Source: Pelagibacteraceae bacterium AG-430-P08 (lineage in GTDB: Bacteria > Pseudomonadota > Alphaproteobacteria > Pelagibacterales > Pelagibacteraceae). From it: a stretch of 64,000 nucleotides of DNA. A program made the translations under genes and the position numbers. The notes below the pieces were generated by a model. That model was not told the origin of the DNA, made no database searches, and saw nothing but the letters and a program-made list of their open reading frames with translations. Position 1 is the first letter of the stretch. Each line of letters begins with the position of its first letter. Where the stretch lies: positions 1 to 64,000 of the forward strand of contig QCOL01000002.1 in assembly GCA_003212925.1 (NCBI GenBank), written 5' to 3'. Of this stretch, positions 43,194 through 52,947 are shown piece by piece.

Positions 43194-43847
43194 ATGACAT
43201 TTTGCCTTGATACAACCATTATAAAACCAGAAAAAGATGTGAAAATTGAAAACGCAGTCATTTTACTACATGGGTATGGGGGCGATGGTAAAGACATAAG
43301 TATGCTTTCATTAAATTGGAAAAGACACCTTGCAAATACGATTTTTCTCTGTCCGAATGGTCATGAACCTTGTTCAATAAATCCATCTGGGTATCAATGG
43401 TTTGATCTTACAAAAGATGATCCAAAATATATCTTAGAGGAGTCAATTAAGGCTGAAAAAAAACTCAATCAATTCATAGATGAAATAAAGATTAAATATA
43501 ATCTAGAAAATAATAAGATTTGTTTATCTGGTTTTAGTCAAGGATGTATGATGTCAATTAATCTTGGACTTACATCTAAAAACAAGTTTAGTTGTGTAGT
43601 AGGTTTTTCTGGTAAGATTATAAATCAAGAAGACCTCAAGCAAAGAAAGAAAACTTCAACAAGTATCCTACTAATTCATGGTGACGCTGACCAAGTTGTC
43701 TCACCTAATTATATGTTAGAGGCAAAAGATTTTTTTATTAGATCAAATATAGAAATAGAGACCCATTTAATCAAAAATTGTGATCATCATATTCCTATAG
43801 AGGCTTCTAGTATAGCTTTAAATTATATTTTAAAAAAAATAAAATGA
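43194..43847 (+). CDS. Phospholipase/carboxylesterase (alpha/beta hydrolase)
   Basis: AVILLHGYGGDG, LSGFSQGCMMSINLGL, HGDADQVV. Confidence 0.9.
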   Translation: MTFCLDTTIIKPEKDVKIENAVILLHGYGGDGKDISMLSLNWKRHLANTIFLCPNGHEPCSINPSGYQWFDLTKDDPKYILEESIKAEKKLNQFIDEIKIKYNLENNKICLSGFSQGCMMSINLGLTSKNKFSCVVGFSGKIINQEDLKQRKKTSTSILLIHGDADQVVSPNYMLEAKDFFIRSNIEIETHLIKNCDHHIPIEASSIALNYILKKIK

Positions 43848-43892
43848 GTACTAAATATTGAAATCATTTTTTATTTAAGTTAAAATTAATCT

Positions 43893-44462
43893 GTGAATAA
43901 TTTTATTGAACAAGATGTGTCATTAGAAAAATGCCCTGCATTAGTTTTAAATGCAGATTATAGACCTTTGAGCTATTACCCTTTATCGTTATGGTCTTGG
44001 CAAGACACAGTAAAGTCAGTTTTTTTAGATAGAGTAATTATAGTAAGTAATTATGATAGAATTGTAAGAAGTCCATCTTTTAAAATGCAGCTTCCAAGTG
44101 TTATTGCTCTTAAAGATTATATAGTTCCACAATCTCAACCAAGTTTTACAAGATTTAATGTCTTTCTAAGGGATAAATTTTCCTGTCAATACTGCGGAAG
44201 TGGGGAGGAATTAACTTTTGACCATCTTTTACCAAGATCAAAAGGTGGAGAAACACACTGGGATAATGTTGTAACAGCATGTTCTGCATGTAATGTTAAA
44301 AAAGGTGGAAAATTATTAAAATCTTCAGGAATGAAACTCAATCAGTATCCTTATCAACCATCAACAGAAGACTTACATAGAAATGGTAAAAATTTTCCCC
44401 CAAATTATTTACATAAAAGTTGGATGGACTATTTATATTGGGATGTTGAGTTGGAAGCCTAA
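43893..44462 (+). CDS. HNH endonuclease family protein (GTG start)
   Basis: CQYCGSGEELTFDHLLPRSKGGETHWDNVVTACSACNVKKG. Confidence 0.9.
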   Translation: MNNFIEQDVSLEKCPALVLNADYRPLSYYPLSLWSWQDTVKSVFLDRVIIVSNYDRIVRSPSFKMQLPSVIALKDYIVPQSQPSFTRFNVFLRDKFSCQYCGSGEELTFDHLLPRSKGGETHWDNVVTACSACNVKKGGKLLKSSGMKLNQYPYQPSTEDLHRNGKNFPPNYLHKSWMDYLYWDVELEA

Positions 44463-44464
44463 AA

Positions 44465-44995
44465 TTAAATTTTCTCAGAAATATTTATTGCTAATTTAGA
44501 TCCAGTTTTGATAATTTTGTCCATTATAGCGTAAAAACCTTTTTTTGTTGCACCCTCCTCATAAGCAATGTCCTTATGATCTAATTCATCTTGTCTAAAT
44601 TTTGTTATTTTCTTTTTTAATTCTTCCTCCTCAGGACCTAGCTGATTAATTTGATCTAAATAATGTTTATCAATAATTTCTTCAACAGATGCGGTACACA
44701 GCATTGCAGCTTTTTTACCTAATAATGTAGAGCCAAATCCCAATCCAACTCCTAATAAATCCCATAAAGGTAAAAATTTTGTTGGTTCAATGTTTCTTTT
44801 TTTTATTTCGTTTTCAAAAAATTGACAATGTTCAATCTCATGCTTTTTCATATCCTCAATCTTTTTTTTTAAATCATCATTTTTAACAATAGTATTTAGA
44901 GCTAATAATTGACCTTCATATATTTTCACAGCACCTCTCTCACCAGCGTGGTCAACCCTAATAAACTCCTGTACTCTTTTATTTGTTTTTTTCAT
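44465..44995 (-). CDS. coq7: Demethoxyubiquinone hydroxylase (Coq7 family)
   Basis: IRVDHAGERGAVKIYEGQ, EIEHCQFFE, DELDHKDIAYEEGA. Confidence 0.93.
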   Translation of the reverse strand: MKKTNKRVQEFIRVDHAGERGAVKIYEGQLLALNTIVKNDDLKKKIEDMKKHEIEHCQFFENEIKKRNIEPTKFLPLWDLLGVGLGFGSTLLGKKAAMLCTASVEEIIDKHYLDQINQLGPEEEELKKKITKFRQDELDHKDIAYEEGATKKGFYAIMDKIIKTGSKLAINISEKI

Positions 44996-45464
44996 AATTA
45001 TTAAAAATTTTTAAAAGTGTTGTAATAAAAAATAAACTAATAACAATATTAATACTTGTAAGTGATAATCCAAAAATTCTAAATGTCACATCTCTACAGC
45101 TTATTGTTTTCTCACTTAATTGTTTAAGTAAATCTTCTTTAGTGATACTTTCTTTCATAGTCTTTATTCCACAAACAGATGACTCCTGAAAAAACCCCTG
45201 TTCAATTCCAAAATGGTAGAATGAAATTGCAAAAGAGAAGGCAAAAGTAAGAATTAATAATAAAACAAAGAATTTTTGATTCTTTTTAATTAAAAAGATC
45301 GACATTATTATTATAATACTTAATCCATAAGGAATTCTCTCTATCAAACATAAATTACAAGGCTGATGTCCAAGAACATATTCTATAAAAAAAGCAGAAA
45401 TTAAAGCAATAAAGCTAAATAAAAAAATTATCTTTAAATATAATTCAGCTTTTAAATTAAACAT
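44979..45464 (-). CDS. dsbB: DsbB-like disulfide bond formation protein
   Basis: EYVLGHQPCNLCLIERIPYG, four TM helices. Confidence 0.88.
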   Translation of the reverse strand: MFNLKAELYLKIIFLFSFIALISAFFIEYVLGHQPCNLCLIERIPYGLSIIIIMSIFLIKKNQKFFVLLLILTFAFSFAISFYHFGIEQGFFQESSVCGIKTMKESITKEDLLKQLSEKTISCRDVTFRIFGLSLTSINIVISLFFITTLLKIFNNYEKNK

Positions 45465-46062
45465 TAGATTTAAAAATTAGATAAACTATTAATCCAACAA
45501 TAACAATTAATATTCCAATTATAGTAAACCATTTTGACCCATGTTTATCCATAAATTCATTAAATGAATCTCCAAATTTATAAGAGAGATATGACACTAA
45601 AAAAAATCTTAATCCTCTAGAAATTAAGCTTATTAAAACAAAAATTAAAAAGTTAAAACCTATGAGACCACTCGCAATCGTAAAAACTTTATAAGGAAGA
45701 GGTGTAAAACCTGCTAAAAAAAGTATTACTAGCCAAGCATAAAAACCATCATTTCTAATTAAGCTTTCTTTAATATTATTAAGTTTATTCTCGTAACCAT
45801 AAAAATTCATGATTTGTTGTCCAAACTCGAAAAAGAATGCTCCAATTACATAACCGAGTATGCCACCTAAAACTGAAAATATTGTTGTTATAAAAAAAAT
45901 TTTTTTAAAATCAGTTTTTTTGGAGATTACCATTGGAATAATCATAATATCGGGAGGAATAGGAAAAAATGAGCTTTCAACAAATGACACAATCGCTAAA
46001 TAGTATTTAGAACTTTTGTGACCTGCCAAATCTAAACATTTTTTGTAAAGATTTTTAAACAT
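45457..46062 (-). CDS. DedA/YqaA family membrane protein
   Basis: FVESSFFPIPPDIMIIPMV, PLPYKVFTIASGL. Confidence 0.88.
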   Translation of the reverse strand: MFKNLYKKCLDLAGHKSSKYYLAIVSFVESSFFPIPPDIMIIPMVISKKTDFKKIFFITTIFSVLGGILGYVIGAFFFEFGQQIMNFYGYENKLNNIKESLIRNDGFYAWLVILFLAGFTPLPYKVFTIASGLIGFNFLIFVLISLISRGLRFFLVSYLSYKFGDSFNEFMDKHGSKWFTIIGILIVIVGLIVYLIFKSNV

Positions 46063-46120
46063 TTTTTGGTTTTAATATAATTTTAGTTCTTATACTATTT
46101 AATATATTATTTAACAATCG

Positions 46121-46205
46121 GGGCGAATGGCGGAACTGGTAGACGCGCACGACTCAAAATCGTGTTTCGCAAGAAGTGAGAGTTCGATTCTCTCTTCGCC
46201 CACCA
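46121..46205 (+). tRNA. tRNA-Leu(CAA), CCA encoded
   Basis: GGGCGAA...TTCGCCC-A-CCA; anticodon stem CACGA-CTCAAAA-TCGTG; long variable arm; GTTCGATTC. Confidence 0.95.
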
Positions 46206-46209
46206 AATT

Positions 46210-47910
46210 ATGCAATTAAGTAAAATAAACAGTTTAGTAGAACTTTTTTTTACAAAGTACGAAGAAATAAAATCAGTTGCTGATAAGCCGTTTTTAAAAT
46301 GGTTAAAAGAAAATGAAAAGGATTTTTTAACTTGGCAACAAGTTGCATCAAAAATTCGAATTTTATCAGAATACTTAAAAAAAAACTTAGCTTACGGAGA
46401 CCGATGTATCCTATTATCTGAAAATCGACCTGAATGGCTTATCTCAGACATATCGATTATGAACGCAGGTGGGGTCACGGTTCCATTATTTACAACTTAT
46501 TCAGAGAAAGATTATGAATACATCATTAATGATTGTAAGCCAAAAATTTGTATCGTCTCTAATGAAACTCAATTAAAAAAGATACAAAAATTTATCTCAG
46601 ATGAAATAAAAGTTTTATCTATTGAAAAAATAAATGAAAGAGTCGAGAATATAGAAAATATATTCGATGAATATTTAAAAAAAAAGAAATCAGGCACTGA
46701 TTTAATTTTTAATCAAGATCTAGAAAGAAAAGATCTTGCTTGTATAATTTATACATCAGGAACAACTGGTAATCCAAAAGGAGTAATGCTTAGTCATGGA
46801 GGAATTTTATCAAATTGTGAAGGAGCTCAAGAAATATTAAATCAATTAGTTCAAAATAGTGAACCTACTTTTTTAACATGGTTACCATTATCTCATTCAT
46901 ATGAACATGCGGTTCAATTTGTTCAAATCTCGCTTGGTGCAAAAATTTATTATGCTGAAAGTTTAGAGAAGTTATTATCTAATATGTCTATTGCAAAACC
47001 TACTATTATGACAGCAGTCCCAAGATTTTATCAAAATTTGTACAGTAAAATTTCAATGAATTTTTCAAAACAAAAAGGTTTTAAGAAAAAACTGATATTA
47101 TCTACTATTTCACTTGGAACTAAAAAATTGAATATTGAGAATTTAACATTGAAAGAGAAATTAATTAATTTTCTTTGTGAAAAACTGGTAAGAAAAAAGA
47201 TTAAAAATCAGTTTGGTGGAGAACTAAAGGCCTTTGTATCTGGGGGTGGTGCTTTAGACCAAAAAATTGGAGAATTTTTAAATGCTATAGGATTACCTAC
47301 TCTGCAAGGTTATGGTCTTACCGAAGCCTCACCTGTGGTAAGTTGTAATATTCCTGGAAAAATCAGAATCGACACAGTTGGCCCTCCTTTTAAAACAAAT
47401 CAAATAAATATTGCTGAGGATGGTGAAATTTTAGTCAAAGGTGAAAATGTGATGCTTGGTTATTGGAACATGGAAAAAGAGACAGCTGATGTCATAAAAA
47501 ATGGCTGGTTGCATACTGGTGATATTGGAGAGATCACAGAAGATGGAAATTTAAAAATTACTGATAGAAAGAAAGAAATAATAGTTAGTCTTGGTGGAGA
47601 CAACATTTCACCATCTAAAATTGAAAATTTATTATGTTTAAATGAAAAAATTAAACAAAGTTTTGTTTATGGAGATAAAAAAACTTATTTAGTTGCATTA
47701 ATTGTTTCTGAAAGCAATGAAAATAAAAAAGAAATTGAAATTTTTTTAGAAAACTTAAATAAAACTTTATCTTTAGTTGAAAAAGTTAAAAAATTTAAAT
47801 TAATTAAAGAAGAATTTACAATTAAAAATGGAATGTTAACACCAACATTAAAACTTAAAAGAAAAAACATTTTGGAAAAATATAAAGATGATTTAGAAAA
47901 ACTTTATTAA
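46210..47910 (+). CDS. AMP-dependent long-chain acyl-CoA synthetase
   Basis: CIIYTSGTTGNPKGVMLSHGG, TLQGYGLTEASPVV. Confidence 0.92.
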   Translation: MQLSKINSLVELFFTKYEEIKSVADKPFLKWLKENEKDFLTWQQVASKIRILSEYLKKNLAYGDRCILLSENRPEWLISDISIMNAGGVTVPLFTTYSEKDYEYIINDCKPKICIVSNETQLKKIQKFISDEIKVLSIEKINERVENIENIFDEYLKKKKSGTDLIFNQDLERKDLACIIYTSGTTGNPKGVMLSHGGILSNCEGAQEILNQLVQNSEPTFLTWLPLSHSYEHAVQFVQISLGAKIYYAESLEKLLSNMSIAKPTIMTAVPRFYQNLYSKISMNFSKQKGFKKKLILSTISLGTKKLNIENLTLKEKLINFLCEKLVRKKIKNQFGGELKAFVSGGGALDQKIGEFLNAIGLPTLQGYGLTEASPVVSCNIPGKIRIDTVGPPFKTNQINIAEDGEILVKGENVMLGYWNMEKETADVIKNGWLHTGDIGEITEDGNLKITDRKKEIIVSLGGDNISPSKIENLLCLNEKIKQSFVYGDKKTYLVALIVSESNENKKEIEIFLENLNKTLSLVEKVKKFKLIKEEFTIKNGMLTPTLKLKRKNILEKYKDDLEKLY

Positions 47911-48028
47911 TTAAATAAAAATATTCGATTATAAAGCGCATAAATACTAACTTTTTTACACTTTAGATTATTAAAAATTTTTTATTCTTAATTTTTATTT
48001 TCTTAAAATTAAAACTTTAATTAAAGAA

Positions 48029-48057
48029 TTGACATAACGTATATAAAAAAATAAAAA
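48029..48057 (+). promoter_or_regulatory. Sigma70-like promoter for the 25-aa microprotein gene
   Basis: TTGACA (48029-48034), 17-bp spacer, TAAAAA (48052-48057). Confidence 0.5.
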
Positions 48058-48108
48058 TAAGTTAATTACGAATCATTTTGATTCGTTTAACAAAAAAGGG
48101 AGCTAAAG

Positions 48109-48186
48109 ATGCCTAAGAGAAGAAAAAAAGCAAAGAAGGCTAAGAAAAAAGCTAAGAAAAAAGCTAAAAAAAGAAGAAGAAGATAA
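48109..48186 (+). CDS. 25-aa Lys/Ala/Arg microprotein MPKRRKKAKKAKKKAKKKAKKRRRR (not in ORF track)
   Basis: SD-like aaaaaaGGGAG 5-10 nt upstream; own promoter-like signal and rho-independent terminator; only K, R, A plus initial MP. Confidence 0.75.
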   Translation: MPKRRKKAKKAKKKAKKKAKKRRRR

Positions 48187-48204
48187 TAACTTAGTATTCT
48201 TTAT

Positions 48205-48247
48205 AAAAAACGCTTCTCATAACTTTTTGTGTGAGAGGCGTTTTTTT
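48205..48247. terminator. Bidirectional intrinsic terminator between microprotein gene and carD
   Basis: AAAAAACGCTTCTCA-taactttttgtg-TGAGAGGCGTTTTTTT; one G-T wobble; A tract/T tract on both sides. Confidence 0.9.
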
Positions 48248-49106
48248 ATTCTTCAACTTGTTCCTCAACGTCTGAGATTGGTTCTTCAATTGGTAAATCG
48301 TTATTGTTTGAAGTTTTTGGAGTTTTATTTTCCTCCTTTATTTCTTTGTTAATATTTCTTTTTAAAGCTTTGTCTAATTTTTTTTGTGTGTCATCTTTTG
48401 ATAAATTCATAACTAATTGAAATTCTGAGATAACTCTTTCGTAAGCTTTTTCAAAAAGTTGTCTTTCACTATAAGACTGATCGATCATTACATCATCACC
48501 TTTATTTAAATCTCTTACAACTTCTGCAAGTTCATAGATTTTACCAGATGAAATTTTTGCTTCATATTCCTGTGCTCTCCTACTCCACATCGATCTTTTA
48601 ATTTTAGGTTTACTTTTAAGAATAGATATACTTTTGTTTACTTGATTAATTGTAGATAATGGACGTAAATGAGATTGTTTATTGACTGGTACCATTCCAT
48701 TTGCTTTATCTTTTTCAAATTTTATGATGTATGTTTCTACATCTATTCCACCAATATTAATTTTTTTGAATTCTGTAATTTGTCCTACCCCATGTTTTGG
48801 ATATACAACGTAGTCTTTTATTTTATATTCTCTTTTTTCTGTGCTTTGTTTTTTAACCTTTTTAATTTCAGGCTTTAATTCGTTATTTTTAGGTATTCTT
48901 AAATTTTCTGTCTTAGTCTCAATTTTTTTCTCATTTTTTTTTACTAATTTTTTTGAAGATTTTAAGGTTAATTTTGGAAGTTTTTTATTTTTTTTAATTT
49001 TTTTTGTCTTTGGTTTTTTTACTTTTATTACTTTTCTTACTTTTTTTGTTTTGGATTTTGTTTTAAAGGTTTTCTTTAAAATATTTTTCAAACTTATTTT
49101 GCTCAT
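48246..49106 (-). CDS. carD: CarD-family transcriptional regulator with Lys-rich N-terminal extension
   Basis: [46 protein letters not shown], plausible start MSKISLKN at 49106. Confidence 0.9.
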   Translation of the reverse strand: MSKISLKNILKKTFKTKSKTKKVRKVIKVKKPKTKKIKKNKKLPKLTLKSSKKLVKKNEKKIETKTENLRIPKNNELKPEIKKVKKQSTEKREYKIKDYVVYPKHGVGQITEFKKINIGGIDVETYIIKFEKDKANGMVPVNKQSHLRPLSTINQVNKSISILKSKPKIKRSMWSRRAQEYEAKISSGKIYELAEVVRDLNKGDDVMIDQSYSERQLFEKAYERVISEFQLVMNLSKDDTQKKLDKALKRNINKEIKEENKTPKTSNNNDLPIEEPISDVEEQVEE

Positions 49107-49389
49107 TTTTATATTTTTCATGATCCGAAGGTGGATCTTTTTTCTCACTTATATTGGGCCAGATTTCAGAGTATTGACTATTGATTTCTAACCACTTTTC
49201 GCTTCCAGGCTCCGTATCAGCTTTAATTGCATCTACTGGGCACTCTGGTTCACAAACGCCACAATCTATACACTCATCGGGTTTAATTACAAGCATATTT
49301 TTTCCTTCATAAAAACAATCCACAGGACAAACTTCAACACAATCCATTAATTTACATTTGATACACTTATCATTTACTATGTAAGTCAT
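49063..49389 (-). CDS. fdxA: Ferredoxin FdxA-type (3Fe-4S/4Fe-4S)
   Basis: [45 protein letters not shown]. Confidence 0.95.
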   Translation of the reverse strand: MTYIVNDKCIKCKLMDCVEVCPVDCFYEGKNMLVIKPDECIDCGVCEPECPVDAIKADTEPGSEKWLEINSQYSEIWPNISEKKDPPSDHEKYKNEQNKFEKYFKENL

Positions 49390-49796
49390 TTAATTATTTC
49401 TTTTTTAATTTTTTCTTTAATATCGCCCATCAATTTACTGTCAATATATAATAGTCCGCCTAGTCTTCTCATTAAGCTTGTCTCATAAATATCTGCTTCA
49501 TTATTTGAGTAAATTATTCTCCAAAGTGTCTCAACTATTTTAATTTTATCATTTTCTTTCATATTTTTAACCTCTTTTGTAAACTCTAAAATTTGATTTG
49601 AATTTTCTTCAATTTTTTTTGCATCAGAGAATATTTTTTCTAAATTCTCATTGTTTGCACCTATTTTTAAAAGAGCTTGTTTTATAATTATTTCCTCACT
49701 TTTTGAAAAGTTTTCATCAATTTTAGCTGCGTGAATTAAAAGTGCAGCTACTTTAGATAGATCATTATTTTCATTTTTATCCTTTTTAAAAAACAT
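49386..49796 (-). CDS. TerB-like (tellurite resistance TerB domain) protein
   Basis: [64 protein letters not shown]. Confidence 0.8.
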   Translation of the reverse strand: MFFKKDKNENNDLSKVAALLIHAAKIDENFSKSEEIIIKQALLKIGANNENLEKIFSDAKKIEENSNQILEFTKEVKNMKENDKIKIVETLWRIIYSNNEADIYETSLMRRLGGLLYIDSKLMGDIKEKIKKEIIK

Positions 49797-49800
49797 ATTT

Positions 49801-52278
49801 TTAATTAAGATTTAAATTTTTTAGAATACCAAAAGGATTTTCTTTGATATTTTCTTTATTTTGAAACTTTTCCCTCTTTTTTTGAATGTATTTAAAGAAA
49901 ACTTCATCGTTTTTTTCAAAAATCTTATAACTCATAGCTTTAAGCAGTTTTTTAAAGTCATCTTTATTACACCCCAATAAATTTAACATTTCTGGAGTCA
50001 TCTTTATTTCCTTCATATCCTTTTTATCTGAGTTTATTATTTGTACAAATAATCTCTCTAAAATATCTATTCTAATATAGAAATTATCAAATTTTTCAAA
50101 TCCGCAAAGTAACATAAAGTTTTTATTTTGAATTTTGTTACCATTTAAAAAATTTAAACCAAAAGTTGGTGGTTTTAAATTAAAGTATTTTTGATTATGA
50201 TTTTTCCACAAAAGGGTTCTTAATGAAACAGGCTCGGGTTTTATCAATTTAAATAAAAAGACATGGTATCTGCCAAATTTTACACCAAGATCTCTTAAAA
50301 TTTTTCTTTCATTTTGGTCTAATTTTTTTAAGTACTCATAAACCTTATCTCTCTTAATAACACCATTATTTTCATAAAGTTGAAAAGCTAAGGCTTTTAT
50401 AGACGAGTTATTATCCTTTAGATCTTTTAAATCATAGAGACTTTTTAAAACTGTTGAAATTTTATCTTTTAGCCATTTTTCTAAAAAAGTAATTAATTTA
50501 CTTTTTTGATTTTGTTCTAACATGTCATCCACTAATAATTCTATGTTAGGGCTCAAATAATCTTTACCAGGAATTAGTCTACCAATTGATGCATTATTCC
50601 AATAAATCTTAGAATCATTTTTTAACTCAACTAAACCTGTATCGATTATGATTTGGATTCTATTCTCAAGTTCAGGTCCTATAGTTTTTCTCGCAGCTTT
50701 TTTTAGTGATTTTATATCAGTCTCCAAAGCACCTTGTTTAAGATCTAGTTCTAATTTAAGTCCATTTATTTTACCTATGAATTGATCATCTATCATGACA
50801 TTATTATTTTTTAAAATTTTAGTATCAAATTCCATATCTTGTTTTAAACCTCTAGCAAGCACACTTGCTCTTTTGTCAATAAATGTTTTTGTGAGTTCTT
50901 CATGAAGTCTATCTGAAAGTTTATCCTCTAAGAATTTAGTTTTTTCAATCCAGTAATTTTGATTTTCAACCCAATTGTTTTTATTTGAAACATATGACCA
51001 AGTTCTCACATTTGCAATTCTATTCGCTAAAGAATCTACATTTCCGTCTAATTTATCAAGTTTCATAAGTTGTAAATGCATAAAATTATCTGATATTTTT
51101 GCTTTATCACTGTTTAAAAAATTAAATACTTTTTCAACGACATCGATGTGATTACCGTAGGTTTTCTTAACAAAGTCTGGAATTTGACAGCATTCCCATA
51201 GCAACGTCAGTGTATCTTTTACATTTGGCAAATTATATAAGTCTAATTTCTTTAGGAAATATTTTAAAACCTTCTCATCTTCACACTCATGAATCTTTCT
51301 AAGCCAATCTTTATTTGGCCTCTCCTCAAGCGATTTTAATAATGAGTTGGGATTGTTAAAATTTAAATCTGAATTCCTCCAAAATAATGTTCTTATATTT
51401 TCAAATTTATGATTTTCTAAAAGTTCAACTTCTTCAGCTGTAATTTCTTTGCAATCACCTGTGATACCGAAATTACCATCATTGAGATATCTACCCGCTC
51501 TTCCAGCAATTTGACCTATCTCGGATAGACTGAGTTTCCTTAATTTTTTTCCATCAAATTTTTTTAGATTTGAAAAATACACTTGATCTAAATCCATATT
51601 TATACCCATTCCAATTGCATCAGTTGCCACTAAAAAATCAACATCACCTGATTGGTATAAGTCTACTTGTGCATTCCTTGTTTTCGGACTTAAAGATCCC
51701 ATAACAATTGCGGCTCCACCTTTTTGTCTTCGTATTAATTCTGCTATTGCATAAACTTCTTCTGTTGAAAAAGCTATAATTGCTGTCTTTCTATTAATAC
51801 GAGAAATTTTTTTGTGACCTGAGTAAGTGAGTTTAGATAATCTTTTTCTATCTATGAATTCTATATCATCATTTAATTTTGAAACTATTCCTTTGATTGT
51901 ATTAGATCCCATAAACATTGTAAGTTTACTTCCTCTCATATTAAGCAATCTATCTGTAAAAATATGACCTCGTTCATGGTCCGCACACATTTGAATCTCA
52001 TCAACACCTACAAATTCTAAATCTTTATCTATTGGCATTGACTCTACTGTGCACAAAAAATATTTTGCATTTGAAGGTATAATTTTTTCTTCACCAGTTA
52101 TTAAAGCAACTTCATCATATCTAGTTTTTTTAATAACTTTGTCATAGACCTCTCTAGCTAAAAGTCTTAATGGAAAACCTATCATCCCAGTATCAAAAGA
52201 GAGCATTGTTTCTATAGCTAAATGGGTTTTGCCAGTATTTGTCGGACCAAGCACTGCTGTGATTTTATTTTTATTCAT
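49801..52278 (-). CDS. SUV3-like superfamily 2 helicase
   Basis: AVLGPTNTGKTHLAIETML, VDEIQMCAD, QIAGRAGRY. Confidence 0.9.
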   Translation of the reverse strand: MNKNKITAVLGPTNTGKTHLAIETMLSFDTGMIGFPLRLLAREVYDKVIKKTRYDEVALITGEEKIIPSNAKYFLCTVESMPIDKDLEFVGVDEIQMCADHERGHIFTDRLLNMRGSKLTMFMGSNTIKGIVSKLNDDIEFIDRKRLSKLTYSGHKKISRINRKTAIIAFSTEEVYAIAELIRRQKGGAAIVMGSLSPKTRNAQVDLYQSGDVDFLVATDAIGMGINMDLDQVYFSNLKKFDGKKLRKLSLSEIGQIAGRAGRYLNDGNFGITGDCKEITAEEVELLENHKFENIRTLFWRNSDLNFNNPNSLLKSLEERPNKDWLRKIHECEDEKVLKYFLKKLDLYNLPNVKDTLTLLWECCQIPDFVKKTYGNHIDVVEKVFNFLNSDKAKISDNFMHLQLMKLDKLDGNVDSLANRIANVRTWSYVSNKNNWVENQNYWIEKTKFLEDKLSDRLHEELTKTFIDKRASVLARGLKQDMEFDTKILKNNNVMIDDQFIGKINGLKLELDLKQGALETDIKSLKKAARKTIGPELENRIQIIIDTGLVELKNDSKIYWNNASIGRLIPGKDYLSPNIELLVDDMLEQNQKSKLITFLEKWLKDKISTVLKSLYDLKDLKDNNSSIKALAFQLYENNGVIKRDKVYEYLKKLDQNERKILRDLGVKFGRYHVFLFKLIKPEPVSLRTLLWKNHNQKYFNLKPPTFGLNFLNGNKIQNKNFMLLCGFEKFDNFYIRIDILERLFVQIINSDKKDMKEIKMTPEMLNLLGCNKDDFKKLLKAMSYKIFEKNDEVFFKYIQKKREKFQNKENIKENPFGILKNLNLN

Positions 52279-52452
52279 TTCTATCTTTGGTATGTTTAAT
52301 ATACTACCTACAAGATGTAGTTACTCGTAAAGAACAAAAATAGACTAAAACATGACCGAATCATTCTATTGAAAGTTCTCATTTCAAATTCTTAAAAAGT
52401 TAAGTTTAACATAATATGATTTATTGTCCAAATTACCATCAAACACAAAGGC

Positions 52453-52857
52453 TTAAGACTTTATCTTAAGAATTTTCCAAACTCCAGAAGCAGATGTGAT
52501 TATTTTGTTATTACATTTTAATTCACAAAATAAAAATACCAAAGTTTTTGTTTTTTTTAAAATTTTTACATGCCCTATAATCTCATCACCAATTTTCGAA
52601 GCACCGATATATTTTAGATCTAATGAAATTGTTACACATGGTGCATTTTGAACACTACGGTGTGCTGCTGTTCCAGCTCCAGCATCTATTAAAGCGGCCA
52701 AATATCCTCCATGAGTTATACCTGCTGCATTCAAATGGTTTTCATTAATAACTGATTTGAATTCATATTCGTTTTCAGAGATATTTCTAAACATAACACC
52801 ACCATTATGTTTCATAAACCCATGCTTTAAACTTATTTGTTCAAATGAATTAGACAT
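52453..52857 (-). CDS. PaaI-like hotdog thioesterase
   Basis: HLNAAGITHGGYLAALIDAGAGTAAH. Confidence 0.88.
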   Translation of the reverse strand: MSNSFEQISLKHGFMKHNGGVMFRNISENEYEFKSVINENHLNAAGITHGGYLAALIDAGAGTAAHRSVQNAPCVTISLDLKYIGASKIGDEIIGHVKILKKTKTLVFLFCELKCNNKIITSASGVWKILKIKS

Positions 52858-52863
52858 TATTTT

Positions 52864-52947
52864 TTATAGTATAAATGTTAAAATTAATAAAATTATAAAT
52901 ATTATTATAAAAAAATAAATAACTGATTTTTGTAATGAAATTCTCAT
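52864..52947 (-). CDS. Putative 27-aa transmembrane peptide MRISLQKSVIYFFIIIFIILLILTFIL (not in ORF track)
   Basis: ATGA overlap with the preceding Gfo/Idh stop; almost entirely hydrophobic. Confidence 0.35.
   Translation of the reverse strand: MRISLQKSVIYFFIIIFIILLILTFIL

Noticed and set aside
42941-43297. 118-aa version of the HIG1-like protein
   Set aside because: The first 51 residues are antisense to the esterase 5' end; the 67-aa form starting at 43144 matches the domain
48841-49191. 116-aa Phe-rich plus-strand ORF
   Set aside because: Exact antisense of the Lys-rich CarD tail (AAA/AAG read as TTT/CTT); composition artefact
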